64,000 bases of DNA from Nocardioides sp. AX2bis (lineage in GTDB: Bacteria > Actinomycetota > Actinomycetes > Propionibacteriales > Nocardioidaceae), in assembly GCF_902506435.1 (NCBI RefSeq), contig NZ_LR733215.1:2844803-2908802 (forward strand), read 5' to 3'. Each line of letters begins with the position of its first letter. The stretch's first letter is position 1. This document shows positions 33,507-44,058 of this stretch, piece after piece. Under the pieces are notes generated by a model that was not told the origin of the DNA, searched no databases, and saw only the letters and a program-made list of their open reading frames with translations. Position numbers and translations under genes: made by a program.

Positions 33507-33588
33507 GCCGGAGTGGTGGAACTGGCAGACACGCAGGATTTAGGTTCCTGTGCCTTCGGGTGTGCGGGTTCGAGTCCCGTCTCCGGCA
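33507..33588 (+). tRNA. tRNA-Leu(TAG)
   Basis: Class II tRNA with long variable arm. Acceptor GCCGGAG (33507-33513) pairs with 33581-33587; anticodon TAG at 33541-33543 within CAGGA-loop-TCCTG; variable arm around TGCCTTCGGGTGT; T arm GCGGGTTCGAGTCCCGT. Discriminator A33588; CCA is not encoded. Confidence 0.96.
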
Positions 33589-33603
33589 CGGTGCGACCGC
33601 GCG

Positions 33604-34185
33604 TCAGGCGCGGTCCTCCTCCTTGAGCCGCGGCGGCGTGGTCAGCTCGGGGTGGATGCCGGTCTTGTCGGCGTAGAACGCCCGGATCCGGTCCATGTCG
33701 GCGCGCACGTCGCCGGACAGCTCGAAGGTGGGGCCCCATCCCACCCGTCGCGTGGGGCGGTCGATGTAGGCCAGGGTCACCGGCAGGCCGGTCTGCTGGG
33801 AGATCCGGTAGAAGCCGGACTTCCAGTGCTCGGCCTTGCTGCGGGTGCCCTCGGCGGCCAGCCCGAGCAGGAACGAGTCCTCGGTGCGGGCGTCGGCGAC
33901 GAGGCGGCGGATCGTCCCGCCCGGGTCCTTGCGGTCCAGCGGCACCGCGCCGGTCGCGCGCAGCAGCGGGCCGAGCGGGCCGACGAACAGCTCCTTCTTG
34001 ACCAGGAGCCGGATCACGATCTTGCTCTCCCAGGCCAGGAGCAGCGTCAGCACCCAGTCCCAGTTGGAGGTGTGCGGCGCCCCCACGAGCACGCCCCGGC
34101 GAGGCACCTCGCCGACGGCGCGCCAGCGCACGGCGCCGAGCAGGAGGCGGGACAGCGAGCGTCGGACGAGGAAGGGTCGGGCCAC
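33604..34185 (-). CDS. PlsC-like acyltransferase
   Basis: 193 residues. The acyltransferase HX4D motif is APHTSNWDW, and EGTRSK is the substrate-binding block. Family members add an acyl group to lysophosphatidate or similar acceptors. It is short, lacks an obvious N-terminal anchor, and belongs to the branch often annotated as 1-acyl-sn-glycerol-3-phosphate acyltransferase. GTG start; TACAGT (34192-34197) ends 6 nt upstream, so probably leaderless. Its 5' end faces tRNA-Leu only at the 3' side. Confidence 0.85.
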   Translation of the reverse strand: MARPFLVRRSLSRLLLGAVRWRAVGEVPRRGVLVGAPHTSNWDWVLTLLLAWESKIVIRLLVKKELFVGPLGPLLRATGAVPLDRKDPGGTIRRLVADARTEDSFLLGLAAEGTRSKAEHWKSGFYRISQQTGLPVTLAYIDRPTRRVGWGPTFELSGDVRADMDRIRAFYADKTGIHPELTTPPRLKEEDRA

Positions 34186-34235
34186 GCAGGGACTGTAGTG
34201 GGCGGCGTCCGCCGCCTGGACGCGTCCGTGTCCGT

Positions 34236-34257
34236 GTCCCCGTGACAGGACGGGGAC
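34236..34257 (-). terminator. Weak terminator downstream of NUDIX gene
   Basis: Seven-base-pair stem GTCCCCG/CGGGGAC with 8-nt loop, in the 96-nt gap after the NUDIX stop. Confidence 0.4.
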
Positions 34258-34281
34258 CGCGTCGCAGCGCCGGACAGCACG

Positions 34282-34689
34282 CTACGACTGGTCGCCCATC
34301 TCGTGGAGGACACCCAGGATGCTCGGCAGGATCGTCGGGTGCGCCAACGTCAGGTCCGCAAGACCGCCGGGCGCGAACCAGCGAAGGTCGTCGTGCTCCT
34401 GGGGTGCGGCGTTGACGGGTTCGCCTTCCCACCGCATGACGAGGAAGGCGTGCATCTCCAGGTCGGGGTCACTCACGGCCATCGGGAGGGGTAGCGGGTC
34501 GAGCACGCGCACACCGAGCTCCTCGACGCACTCGCGCTCGACCGCCTGGTGGGGCGACTCACCCCGTTCGACATGACCGCCGACGAGGTCCCAGCAGTCG
34601 GGATACCTCCGACGCGACGGGTGGCGGTGCCCCAGGAGCACGAGTCCGTCGCGCACCAGGGCAGCAACGGCGATCCGGGTCCGGGTCAC
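34282..34689 (-). CDS. NUDIX hydrolase
   Basis: 135 residues. The Nudix box reads GGHVERGESPHQAVERECVEELGV (G-x5-E-x7-REC-xx-EELG), with Cys where Val or Leu is usual. It resembles MutT-type pyrophosphohydrolases that cleave nucleoside diphosphate derivatives. GTG start with GGAGG upstream. It is not closely similar to the tandem NUDIX pair at 44.5-45.5 kb. Confidence 0.88.
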   Translation of the reverse strand: MTRTRIAVAALVRDGLVLLGHRHPSRRRYPDCWDLVGGHVERGESPHQAVERECVEELGVRVLDPLPLPMAVSDPDLEMHAFLVMRWEGEPVNAAPQEHDDLRWFAPGGLADLTLAHPTILPSILGVLHEMGDQS

Positions 34690-34703
34690 CGTGCCTCCAG
34701 CGC

Positions 34704-34751
34704 AGTCGTGTGCCTCAGCACGGCCTCCTGAGCGTCTACAGGCACACGACT
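34704..34751. repeat. 12-bp inverted repeat between rdgB and NUDIX gene
   Basis: Perfect arms 34704-34715 and 34740-34751 (AGTCGTGTGCCT and its complement) around a 24-nt loop. It fills most of the 83-nt gap and may end rdgB transcription or form a leader hairpin of the NUDIX gene. Confidence 0.55.
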
Positions 34752-34772
34752 CCCGGGACGGCGCTGCTCCAC

Positions 34773-35384
34773 CTAGGCCGTCAGCGCCTCGCGGGCCAGC
34801 GGGGCCAGCAGCCGCAGCGCCTCGCCGCGGTGGGAGATGGCGTCCTTCTCCTCCGGCGACAGCTCGGCGGTCGTCCGGCCCGGGGCCGAGTCGGCCTCGA
34901 ACAGCACGTCGTAGCCGAAGCCGCCGCTGCCGACGACCTCACGGCGTACGGACCCGGGCATCACGCCCTCGGTGATCAGCTCGCGCCCCCCGGGCAGGCA
35001 CAGGGCGACCGCGCAGGCGAAGTGGCCGCGCCGCCGGGCGTCGGGCACGTCGGCGAGCTGGTCGAGCAGCAGCGCGTTGTTGCGCTCGTCGCTCTTCGGC
35101 GGCCCCGCCCAGCGGGCCGAGAGCACCCCGGGCATCCCGTTCAGGGCGTCCACGCACAGGCCGCTGTCGTCGGCGATGGTCGGCAGGCCGGTGGCCGCGA
35201 ACCCGGCCCGGGCCTTGACCAGCGCGTTGCCGGCGAAGGTGGGGGCGTCCTCGACCGGCTCGTCGTAGGCGTCCACCGCGTCGAGCCCCACGACCTCGAG
35301 GTCGGGCACGACGTCGCCGAGGATGCGCTGCATCTCGGCGATCTTCTTGGCGTTGCGCGAGGCCAGGTGGACCTTCGTCGTCAC
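34773..35384 (-). CDS. rdgB: XTP/dITP diphosphatase (Ham1/RdgB)
   Basis: 203 residues. Removes non-canonical purine triphosphates (XTP, dITP, ITP). Motifs: [12 protein letters not shown] at the N-terminus, [23 protein letters not shown], and GFGYDVLFE with SHRGEAL. GTG start shares GTGA with rph, the usual actinobacterial rph-rdgB pair. Confidence 0.96.
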   Translation of the reverse strand: MTTKVHLASRNAKKIAEMQRILGDVVPDLEVVGLDAVDAYDEPVEDAPTFAGNALVKARAGFAATGLPTIADDSGLCVDALNGMPGVLSARWAGPPKSDERNNALLLDQLADVPDARRRGHFACAVALCLPGGRELITEGVMPGSVRREVVGSGGFGYDVLFEADSAPGRTTAELSPEEKDAISHRGEALRLLAPLAREALTA

Positions 35385-36103
35385 GCCCGCGACTCCTTCT
35401 GGAGGCGGGTGAGGTCGGCGCAGCCCTTCTCGGCCAGGCCGAGCAGCGCGTCCAGCTCGGCGCGGTCGAAGGGGGCGCCCTCGGCGGTGCCCTGGACCTC
35501 GACGAACGAACCGGTGCCGGTCATCACGACGTTCATGTCGGTCTCGGCGCGCACGTCCTCCTCGTAGGGCAGGTCCAGGCGCGCGACGCCGTCGATGATC
35601 CCGACGCTGATCGCGGCCACGGACCCGGTCAGCGGCTCGCCCTTGAGCGAGCCGGCCGCGCGCAGGTGGTCGACGGCGTCGGCCAGGGCGACCCAGGCGC
35701 CGGTGATGGCGGCGGTCCGGGTGCCCCCGTCGGCCTGCAGCACGTCGCAGTCGAGCTGGATGGTGTTCTCACCCAGCGCCTTGTAGTCGACGACCGCGCG
35801 CAGCGACCGGCCGACCAGGCGGCTGATCTCGTGCGTGCGTCCGCCGATCCGGCCCCTGACCGACTCGCGGTCCGACCGGGTGTGGGTCGCGGCCGGCAGC
35901 ATGGCGTACTCGGCGGTCACCCAGCCGAGGCCGGAGCCCTTGCGCCAGCGCGGCACGCCCTCGGAGGCCGAGGCGGCGCAGAGCACCTTCGTCTGACCGA
36001 ACTCGACCAGCACGGAGCCGGCGGCGTGGTCCAGCCAGTTCCGGGTGATCTTGACCTGGCGGAGCTCGTCGTCGGCCCGACCGTCTGCACGCTTCGTCGT
36101 CAT
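35381..36103 (-). CDS. rph: Ribonuclease PH
   Basis: 240 residues. Phosphorolytic 3'-5' exoribonuclease that trims tRNA 3' ends. [27 protein letters not shown] and [12 protein letters not shown] are family blocks. It is relevant here because two of three tRNAs lack an encoded CCA. ATG start; TAGCGT (36110-36115) ends 6 nt upstream, so leaderless. Confidence 0.96.
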   Translation of the reverse strand: MTTKRADGRADDELRQVKITRNWLDHAAGSVLVEFGQTKVLCAASASEGVPRWRKGSGLGWVTAEYAMLPAATHTRSDRESVRGRIGGRTHEISRLVGRSLRAVVDYKALGENTIQLDCDVLQADGGTRTAAITGAWVALADAVDHLRAAGSLKGEPLTGSVAAISVGIIDGVARLDLPYEEDVRAETDMNVVMTGTGSFVEVQGTAEGAPFDRAELDALLGLAEKGCADLTRLQKESRA

Positions 36104-36143
36104 GCGTGCACGCTACTGGTCGCTGCGGTCGGGCCGACGGCGG

Positions 36144-36959
36144 CTACTTCGGCTCCGCGCGCAGCAGGCGGAGCAGGCCGATCACGAACGGGATGACCAG
36201 CCAGATCGTGCCGGAGACGAGCAGCTGCGCGACCAGCTCACCGCTGGGCGCCCCCTCCTCCTGGAACAGCACGCCCTGCGCGGTGTTGAACTCGATCCAC
36301 GGCGCGAGGTCGGCGAACCACTCCTGGAACGCCGAGAGGATGCCGACCGCGATCGGCAGCACCAGCGTGTAGATGAAGTAGGTGACGATCGCCGCGGCGC
36401 TGTTCATCAGGAGCATCCCGATCGCGAAGCCGGTGAGGATCCCGACCAGGTTCGCGACCAGGAACCCCTTGACGAGGATGTCGGCGGTGAGCGACCAGTC
36501 GCCGCCACCGAGCAGCGTGCCGACCACCGCGACGAGGGCCGCGACGGCGATCAGGGCGGCGCCCAGGATGAGCCCGGCGACGAACTTGGCCCCGACCACG
36601 CGGCCGCGGTGCGGCTCCAGGGTGAAGGTGGTCAGGCCCGTGCGCTGGCTCCACTCGCTGGTGACCATCAGGATCAGCAGCACCGGCAGGAAGTAGCCCA
36701 GGACCGCCCCGGAGACGCCGATGACGTCGCCGTAGTCGGTGGCCCCCTCGGGCGCCGCGAAGGCGTAGATCACCACCACGACGAGGCAGAGCGCCACGAT
36801 CGAGGCGGTGAACCAGCGCCCGGCGCGGGTGTCGAGGGCCTTGCGGAGCTCGACCGAGACCAGGCGGGTGAACGGGACGGCGGGGGTGCCGCTGACGTCG
36901 AGGACGCCGGCGGGGGTCGGTGCGGTCGTGCCGGTCGGGCCGGTCGTGTCGGTGCTCAT
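36144..36959 (-). CDS. ABC-2 type transporter permease
   Basis: 271 residues. Polar N-terminal tail of about 35 residues, then six helices with the ABC-2 layout; TSEWSQRTGLTTFTLEPHRGRVVGAKF is the typical cytoplasmic segment after TM2. It pairs with the ATPase that overlaps it by 4 nt (ATGA). The pair is divergent from a kinase-regulator operon, an arrangement common for peptide or antibiotic export modules. Confidence 0.88.
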   Translation of the reverse strand: MSTDTTGPTGTTAPTPAGVLDVSGTPAVPFTRLVSVELRKALDTRAGRWFTASIVALCLVVVVIYAFAAPEGATDYGDVIGVSGAVLGYFLPVLLILMVTSEWSQRTGLTTFTLEPHRGRVVGAKFVAGLILGAALIAVAALVAVVGTLLGGGDWSLTADILVKGFLVANLVGILTGFAIGMLLMNSAAAIVTYFIYTLVLPIAVGILSAFQEWFADLAPWIEFNTAQGVLFQEEGAPSGELVAQLLVSGTIWLVIPFVIGLLRLLRAEPK

Positions 36960-37882
36960 GCGGTGGCTCCCTGGTGGGTCGCGGCGACGGGGTGGCCCTC
37001 GCGCTGGGTGTCCTCGGTCAGCTCCAGGAACAGGTCCTCCAGGCCCCCGGAGCCCGAACGGAGGTCGGTGAGGACCACGCCGGCCTGCAGCGCGGCCCGG
37101 CCGACCTCGGCGGGGGCGCACGGCACGCGCAGGCCCTCCCCCGCCGGGGTCGGCTCGTAGCCGGCCCGGGCGAGCGCGGCGCCGAGCGCGGCGTCGTCCT
37201 CGGAGGAGACCAGCGTGGCGCTGGCCCGTCCGGCGAGCAGCGACTTCTTGTCGCCCTGCGCGACGATCCGGCCGCGCCCGATCAGGATCATCTCGTCGGC
37301 GATCATCTCGACCTCGTGCAGCAGGTGGCTGGAGAGCAGCACCGTGCCGCCGCGGTCGGCGTAGCCCCCGAGCAGGCCCCGCATCCACCGGATGCCGGCG
37401 GGGTCCAGGCCGTTGGCCGGCTCGTCGAGGATCAGCACCGACGGGTCACCGAGCAGCGCGTGGGCGATGCCGAGGCGCTGGCGCATCCCGAGCGAGTAGT
37501 TGCGTACCCGGCGCTTGGACTCCGTGCCGCTCAGCGAGACCAGCTCGAGCATCTCGTCGACCCGGGAGTCGGGCAGGCCCATCGTGCGGGCCCCGATGGT
37601 GAGGACCTCGCGGCCGGTACGCCCGGCGTGCTGGGCAGAGGCGTCGAGCAGGACGCCGACGTGGCGCCCGGGGTTGGGGATGTCGGCGTACGGCAGGCCG
37701 CCGACGCGCACGCTGCCGGAGGTGGCCGGGGTGAGCCCGACCATGATCCGCATCGTGGTGGTCTTGCCCGCTCCGTTCGGCCCGAGGAAACCGGTGACCC
37801 GGCCCGGGCGTGCGGTGAAGCTGACGTCGTCGACGGCGGCGAAGCCGCCGTACTTCTTGGTGAGGTGCTCGACCGTGATCAT
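36956..37882 (-). CDS. ABC transporter ATP-binding protein
   Basis: 308 residues. Walker A GPNGAGKTTT (about residue 34), signature NYSLGMRQRLGIA, Walker B VLILDEPANGLD, switch His in LLSSHLLHEVE, then a C-terminal domain with the LEDLFLELT end typical of ABC-2 drug or antibiotic exporters (CcmA type). ATG start chosen at MITVEHLTKKYGG. Confidence 0.92.
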   Translation of the reverse strand: MITVEHLTKKYGGFAAVDDVSFTARPGRVTGFLGPNGAGKTTTMRIMVGLTPATSGSVRVGGLPYADIPNPGRHVGVLLDASAQHAGRTGREVLTIGARTMGLPDSRVDEMLELVSLSGTESKRRVRNYSLGMRQRLGIAHALLGDPSVLILDEPANGLDPAGIRWMRGLLGGYADRGGTVLLSSHLLHEVEMIADEMILIGRGRIVAQGDKKSLLAGRASATLVSSEDDAALGAALARAGYEPTPAGEGLRVPCAPAEVGRAALQAGVVLTDLRSGSGGLEDLFLELTEDTQREGHPVAATHQGATA

Positions 37883-37935
37883 GCCCCCAGCCTGGCCCCG
37901 GACGGCCCGCCGCGCATCGGCCCCGCGTCCCGACA

Positions 37936-37958
37936 CACCCCCTACCTAAGAAGGGGTG
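37936..37958. promoter_or_regulatory. Imperfect inverted repeat between exporter and two-component operons
   Basis: CACCCC and GGGGTG arms with an 11-nt centre CTACCTAAGAA, in the 130-nt divergent gap. It is a candidate binding site for the NarL-type regulator encoded by the right-hand operon. Confidence 0.4.
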
Positions 37959-38012
37959 CGCGCGCGACCGGGGCCGCAGGCGCCCGCGGCCCGGAGTCCC
38001 TAGCCTGGGTAC

Positions 38013-39182
38013 GTGGCCCCGGACCGACCCGAGCAGCAGCACCAGCCCCCGCTGACCGCGTGGGGCCAGGTGTGGCGGCTCGTGGTGTGCGTCCTGATCG
38101 GCGCGCTGGCCTGGACGCCGTACGCCGAGGCGCAGTGGGACCAGAGCCGCACCCTGTTCTGGATCGACGGGGCCGTCGGCGTGCTCGCCCTCGTGGCCGT
38201 GCTCTGGCGGCGACGGTGGCCGTTGCCCGTCGCGCTGGCGCTCAACGCCGCCACCGTCGTCTCGGGCGCCGCCGCCGGGCCGGCCACCCTGGCCCTCGTC
38301 TCGCTGGCCACCCGACGCCGGGCCCTGCCGATCACCGCGGTCGCGCTCGTCGCCTTCGCCGGCGGGATGGTCTACATCCAGACCACGCCGAGCACGGACG
38401 TGCGCCAGCCGTGGCTGGACGCGACCGTGACCGTGATCGCCCTGGTCGCCACCGTCGCCCTCGGCCTCTACCTCGGCTCGCGCCGGGAGCTGCTCTGGAC
38501 GCTGCGGCAGCGCGCCGAGCGGGCCGAGGCCGAGCAGGAGCTCCGCGCGACCCGCGCCCGGGAGAACGAGCGGGCCCGGATCGCCCGGGAGATGCACGAC
38601 GTGCTGGCCCACCGGATCTCCCAGATCTCGATGCACGCCGGGGCGCTGGCCTACCGCTCCGACCTCGGCCCCGACCAGCTGCGCGGGCAGGCGGAGGTCA
38701 TCCAGACCGCCGCCAACGAGGCGCTGGCCGACCTGCGCGGCGTGCTCGGCGTGCTGCGCGACCCCGGGACCGGGGTCGCGCTCGAGCGTCCCCAGCCGAC
38801 CTGGGACGACCTCCCCGGTCTGGTCGCCGAGGCCCGGGCGGCCGGCCAGCACGTGCAGGTCGTCGACCGCGTCGACGCCGGGCACCCGGTGCCCGACCCG
38901 GTCGCCCGCACCGTCTACCGGATCGTCCAGGAGGGGCTGACCAACGCAGGGCGGCACGCCCCCGGCGCGCTGCTGACCGTCGACCTCGACGGGTGCCCCG
39001 AGAACGGGATGACGGTGCGGCTGAGCAACCCGCGCGGCTTCGGCCACCGAGACACCAGCGGGGCCGGCCTCGGACTGGTCGGGCTGAGCGAGCGGGCCGT
39101 GCTGCGCGGCGGCTGGCTGGAGTCCGGCACCTCGGGCCGTGACTTCGAGCTGCACGCGTGGCTCCCCTGGGCGTCGGCGTGA
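38013..39182 (+). CDS. NarL/DesK-type sensor histidine kinase (HisKA_3)
   Basis: 389 residues. Four or five N-terminal helices (to about residue 160), a coiled coil, then ERARIAREMHDVLAHRISQISMH, the HisKA_3 dimerisation box with phosphoacceptor His, and an HATPase domain (VQEGLTNAGRHAP, GAGLGLVGLSER). GTG start; TAGCCT (38001-38006) ends 6 nt before it, so leaderless. It shares GTGA with its response regulator and probably senses cell-envelope or drug stress for the divergent exporter. Confidence 0.92.
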   Translation: MAPDRPEQQHQPPLTAWGQVWRLVVCVLIGALAWTPYAEAQWDQSRTLFWIDGAVGVLALVAVLWRRRWPLPVALALNAATVVSGAAAGPATLALVSLATRRRALPITAVALVAFAGGMVYIQTTPSTDVRQPWLDATVTVIALVATVALGLYLGSRRELLWTLRQRAERAEAEQELRATRARENERARIAREMHDVLAHRISQISMHAGALAYRSDLGPDQLRGQAEVIQTAANEALADLRGVLGVLRDPGTGVALERPQPTWDDLPGLVAEARAAGQHVQVVDRVDAGHPVPDPVARTVYRIVQEGLTNAGRHAPGALLTVDLDGCPENGMTVRLSNPRGFGHRDTSGAGLGLVGLSERAVLRGGWLESGTSGRDFELHAWLPWASA

Positions 39183-39856
39183 GCAGCGCGGGAGACGTCG
39201 CCGGGCCGACCCGGGTGCTCGTGGTCGACGACGACGCGCTGGTGCGCTCGGCGCTGGTGCTGATGCTCGGCGGCGAGGCCGACCTCGAGGTGGTCGGCGA
39301 GGCCGCCGACGGCCGGGAGGCCCTGGCCCGGGCGGCCGAGACCCGGGCGCACGTCGTGCTGATGGACATCCGGATGCCGGTGATGGGCGGGCTGGAGGCC
39401 ACCCGCGCGCTGTGCGCCACGCCGGGCGCCCCGCGGGTGATCGTGCTGACCACCTTCGACGCCGACGACTACGTCGTCGAGGCGGTCGGCGCCGGCGCCG
39501 ACGGCTTCCTGCTCAAGGACACCCCGCCCGCCGCGATCGTCGCGGCCGTCCGCGCGGTCGCCGCGGGCGAGCCGATGCTGTCGCCCTCGGCCACCCGCGC
39601 GCTGGTCGCCGCCGCCCGCCGCCGCCCGGCCGACGACCGCGGCCAGGAGGCCCGGGCGCGCCTGACCCGGCTGACCGGCCGTGAGGCCGAGGTCGCCGAC
39701 GCGGTGGCCCGCGGGCTGAGCAACTCCGAGGTCGCCGCCGAGCTCTTCCTGTCGGTGGCCACCGTCAAGGCCCACGTCTCGCGGCTCTTCGACAAGCTCG
39801 GCGTGGTCAACCGGGTCCAGATCGCGATCTGCGTGCACGACGCCCGGGCCGGCTGA
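39179..39856 (+). CDS. NarL/LuxR-family response regulator
   Basis: 225 residues. Receiver domain with VVDDDALVRSAL, phospho-Asp in VLMDIRMPVMGG and LLKDTPP; C-terminal LuxR HTH LTGREAEVADAVARGLSNSEVAAELFLSVATVKAHVSRLFDKLG. GTG start overlaps the kinase stop by 4 nt. Confidence 0.93.
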   Translation: MSSAGDVAGPTRVLVVDDDALVRSALVLMLGGEADLEVVGEAADGREALARAAETRAHVVLMDIRMPVMGGLEATRALCATPGAPRVIVLTTFDADDYVVEAVGAGADGFLLKDTPPAAIVAAVRAVAAGEPMLSPSATRALVAAARRRPADDRGQEARARLTRLTGREAEVADAVARGLSNSEVAAELFLSVATVKAHVSRLFDKLGVVNRVQIAICVHDARAG

Positions 39857-39866
39857 GCGGCGAGGC

Positions 39867-39884
39867 GGCTGAGCCGGCTCAGCC
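39867..39884. terminator. Palindrome between convergent response regulator and MBL genes
   Basis: Perfect 18-bp palindrome GGCTGAGCC/GGCTCAGCC spanning the MBL stop codon. It is a possible transcription end signal; a hairpin from it would have a strained loop. Confidence 0.35.
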
Positions 39885-40661
39885 CAGCAGGTAGGTCGCG
39901 CCGGGGTGGGCCAGCTCGACCGAGCCGTGGTGGACCGCGCGCGCCTCGGCCAGGATCTCCTCGCGGTCGAACCACGGCGGGACGTGCGTCAGCACCAGGC
40001 GGTCCAGCCCCACCCGGGCGGCCACGTCGCCGCAGTCGGCGCCGGTCAGGTGGACGCCGGGCGGGTTGTCGTCGCCGGTGCGGAAGGACGCCTCGGCCAG
40101 GAGCAGGTCCACGTCGGCGGCCACCGCGTCCAGTCCGGCGCACGGGGCGGTGTCGCCGGAGTAGCCCAGGACGTGCCCGTCGGCGGTGACCCGCAGGCCG
40201 TACGCCTCGACGGGGTGCTCGACGCGGATCGGCTCGACCAGGAACGGGCCGAGGGTGAACGCGCCGTCGTAGGGCCGGAAGTCGAACTCCTCGGTCATCC
40301 CGGGGTCCTCGGGCAGGTCGTAGGCCCGCGCCATCCGCCCGGCGGTGTCGGAGGGTCCGTAGACCGGGATCCGCGGCTGCGGCCCGCGCGGGTGGTACTT
40401 GCGCATGACGTAGTAGCCGCAGAGGTCCAGGCAGTGGTCCGCGTGGAGGTGCGAGACCAGGACGGCGTCGATGGTGAGCGGGTCGACGTAGCGCGCCAGC
40501 GCGCCGAGGGCGCCGTTGCCGAGGTCCACCAGGACCCGCCAGGGCCTCGGTCCTGCGTCCGGTGCGGCGGGGTCGACCCCGTCCGCCTCCAGCAGGTAGC
40601 AGCTCGCCGGGCTGTCGGGCCCGGGGTAGGACCCCGAGCACCCGATCACCGTCAGCCTCAT
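39879..40661 (-). CDS. MBL-fold metallohydrolase
   Basis: 260 residues. Metal motif [11 protein letters not shown] (HxHxDH), later His in [11 protein letters not shown], Asp in GYSGDTAPC and C-terminal LTHVPPW, as in RNase Z-like or cyclic nucleotide phosphodiesterase-like MBL enzymes. ATG overlaps the murI stop by 4 nt (ATGA). Its place beside murI is conserved in actinobacteria; the substrate is unknown. Confidence 0.9.
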   Translation of the reverse strand: MRLTVIGCSGSYPGPDSPASCYLLEADGVDPAAPDAGPRPWRVLVDLGNGALGALARYVDPLTIDAVLVSHLHADHCLDLCGYYVMRKYHPRGPQPRIPVYGPSDTAGRMARAYDLPEDPGMTEEFDFRPYDGAFTLGPFLVEPIRVEHPVEAYGLRVTADGHVLGYSGDTAPCAGLDAVAADVDLLLAEASFRTGDDNPPGVHLTGADCGDVAARVGLDRLVLTHVPPWFDREEILAEARAVHHGSVELAHPGATYLLG

Positions 40662-41521
40662 CCTGGTCTCCCCCCGACCGGTGTGGGTCCACCGGCGTAC
40701 TGCGCCGCCGAGACCATCTCGGGACCCAGGAAGCGCCGCCCGATCGTCTCGAACTGCTCGGGCGAGCCGGTGGTCCAGAAACGGTACGCGGGGTCACCCC
40801 CCGCACGCATCAGCCCCGTGTCGGCCAGCACCCGGTAGACGTCCTTGGCGCACTCCTCCGCGCTCGAGACCAGGGTGACCTCCTCACCCATGACGTAGGA
40901 GATCACCGCCGTCAGCAGCGGGTAGTGCGTGCAGCCCAGGACCAGGGTGTCCACGCCGGCGGCCGTCAGCGGGTCGAGGTACTCGTGGGCCGCGGCCAGC
41001 AGCTCCTCGCCGCCGGTCACCCCGGACTCGACGAAGTCGACGAACGACGGGCACGCGCGGGTGCGCAGGTCGACCTGCGGGGCGGCCGCGAACGCGTCGT
41101 CGTAGGCCATCGAGGCGGCGGTGGCCTCGGTGCAGATCACGCCGATCCGCCCGCTGCGGCTGGCCGCGACCGCGCGGCGGGTCGCGGGGTAGATCACCTC
41201 GACGACGGGCACGTCGTAGCGCTCGCGGGCGTCGCGGAGCATCGCGGCGCTGGCGGAGTTGCAGGCGATGACCAGCGCCTTGACGCCCTGGCCGACGAGG
41301 TGGTCCAGGCACTCCAGGGCGTACTCGCGCACCTCGGCGATCGGCTTGGGCCCGTACGGCTGGCGCGCGGTGTCGCCGAGGTAGACCAGCGACTCGTGCG
41401 GCAGCTGGTCGATCACCGACCGGGCCACGGTCAGCCCACCGAAGCCCGAGTCGAAGATGCCGATCGGGGCCTCGCGCAGCACGGCGAGGTCGGCCTCGGA
41501 CGGTCGCGGGCGGGGGGGCAC
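40658..41521 (-). CDS. murI: Glutamate racemase
   Basis: 287 residues. Makes D-glutamate for peptidoglycan. [17 protein letters not shown] with [11 protein letters not shown], catalytic Cys in VIACNSASA and second Cys in [12 protein letters not shown] 41521; TAACGT lies 8 nt upstream with no ribosome site, so possibly leaderless. First gene of the murI-MBL pair. Confidence 0.96.
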   Translation of the reverse strand: MPPRPRPSEADLAVLREAPIGIFDSGFGGLTVARSVIDQLPHESLVYLGDTARQPYGPKPIAEVREYALECLDHLVGQGVKALVIACNSASAAMLRDARERYDVPVVEVIYPATRRAVAASRSGRIGVICTEATAASMAYDDAFAAAPQVDLRTRACPSFVDFVESGVTGGEELLAAAHEYLDPLTAAGVDTLVLGCTHYPLLTAVISYVMGEEVTLVSSAEECAKDVYRVLADTGLMRAGGDPAYRFWTTGSPEQFETIGRRFLGPEMVSAAQYAGGPTPVGGRPG

Positions 41522-41610
41522 GGAACGCAACGTTAGGTCCTCGGCCCCGCCGCCCGCACGTCCCCGGCCCCCGGGGCGACGGACATCACGCCGCCGGACG
41601 CCGCGGACAG

Positions 41611-41650
41611 GGCCGGGACCGGCCGGGACCGGCCGGGACCGGCCGGGACC
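41611..41650. repeat. 10-nt tandem repeat, four copies
   Basis: GGCCGGGACC repeated four times exactly, plus a partial copy, in the divergent gap between murI and the lipoprotein gene, directly upstream of the latter's TACCCT -10 (41657-41662). Confidence 0.85.
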
Positions 41651-41669
41651 GGGACCTACCCTGGCGCCC

Positions 41670-42752
41670 ATGAGGTCGTCTGAGTCACCGGTCCGCCGTG
41701 CCCTGCTCCCGCTCGCCGTCGCCGTCGCCGCGCTCGCGGCGTGCACCTCAGCACCGCCACCCCCGGCGGGAGCCGCGTCGTCGGCGCCGACGGCGTCCGC
41801 CGCCTCTGCACCGTCCGCCGCTGCTCCCACGGGTCCCGCGGCGCGGCAGCAGGTCGAACGGGTGCTGGCGATCTCGATCGACGGCCTGAACCCCGACGCG
41901 CTGAAGCGGCTGGGGCGCGACGGCGCCCCCGCGATCTGGCGGCTCATCGACCACGGCGTGCACACCTTCGACGCTCGCGCGTCGGTCGAGCTGACCGACA
42001 CCCTGCCCAACCACACGAGCATGGTCACCGGACGCGCGATCGAGCGCGACCGCAACGGGCACGGCGTGACCTGGAACGACGAGCGTCGGGACCCCGCGAC
42101 GGTCCAGGAGGCCGCCGGCGAGGACGTCGGCTCGGTGTTCGCCGAGGTCGGTGACGCAGGCCGTTCGTCGGCGCTCTTCACCACCAAGGAGAAGCTGCGG
42201 CTGTTCGGCCGCTCCTGGTCCGCCGCGCTGGACAAGGTGGCCGTGCAGTACCGCGACGAGACCCTGGCGGACGCGGCCCGCAAGGACCTGGTCCGGCACC
42301 ACCGCGCGTTCACGTTCGTCCACCTCGGCGGGGCCGACGCGGCGGGCCACGCGAACGGGTTCATGTCGCCGGAGTACATCGACACGGTCGGCCGGCTCGA
42401 CGGGCTGGTGGGCCGGCTCGAGCACGCCGTGCGCCACCGGCCGCAGCTCGAGGGCACCGCGATCGTCCTGACGGCCGACCACGGCGGCCGTGGGGAGAGC
42501 CACCGCGAGCCGGAGAAGCGGGCCAACTACCGCGTGCCGTTCGTCGTGTGGGGGCCGCAGGTCGGCACCGGCGACCTCTACGACCTCCAGGGCAGGGCGT
42601 ACGCCGACCCGGGACGCGAGCAGGTCGGCTACGGCGCCCGCCGGCAGCCGGTGCGCAACGGCGACGTCGCGAACCTCAGCCTAGACCTGCTCGGTCTGGG
42701 TGCGGTGCCCGACAGCCGGTTCGACGACAAGCAGGACCTGCGGGTGCGCTGA
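41670..42752 (+). CDS. Alkaline-phosphatase-superfamily phosphodiesterase lipoprotein
   Basis: 360 residues. Signal peptide with lipobox LAAC near residue 28, an Ala/Ser/Pro linker, then a type I phosphodiesterase/nucleotide pyrophosphatase domain: [14 protein letters not shown] (metal Asp), [11 protein letters not shown] (nucleophile Thr or Ser region), [10 protein letters not shown] and [12 protein letters not shown] (metal Asp/His). Surface-anchored; substrate unknown. ATG start with TACCCT ending 7 nt upstream, so leaderless. Confidence 0.9.
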   Translation: MRSSESPVRRALLPLAVAVAALAACTSAPPPPAGAASSAPTASAASAPSAAAPTGPAARQQVERVLAISIDGLNPDALKRLGRDGAPAIWRLIDHGVHTFDARASVELTDTLPNHTSMVTGRAIERDRNGHGVTWNDERRDPATVQEAAGEDVGSVFAEVGDAGRSSALFTTKEKLRLFGRSWSAALDKVAVQYRDETLADAARKDLVRHHRAFTFVHLGGADAAGHANGFMSPEYIDTVGRLDGLVGRLEHAVRHRPQLEGTAIVLTADHGGRGESHREPEKRANYRVPFVVWGPQVGTGDLYDLQGRAYADPGREQVGYGARRQPVRNGDVANLSLDLLGLGAVPDSRFDDKQDLRVR

Positions 42753-42768
42753 GGCGCGCCTGCGGGCC

Positions 42769-44058
<1,290 letters not shown>

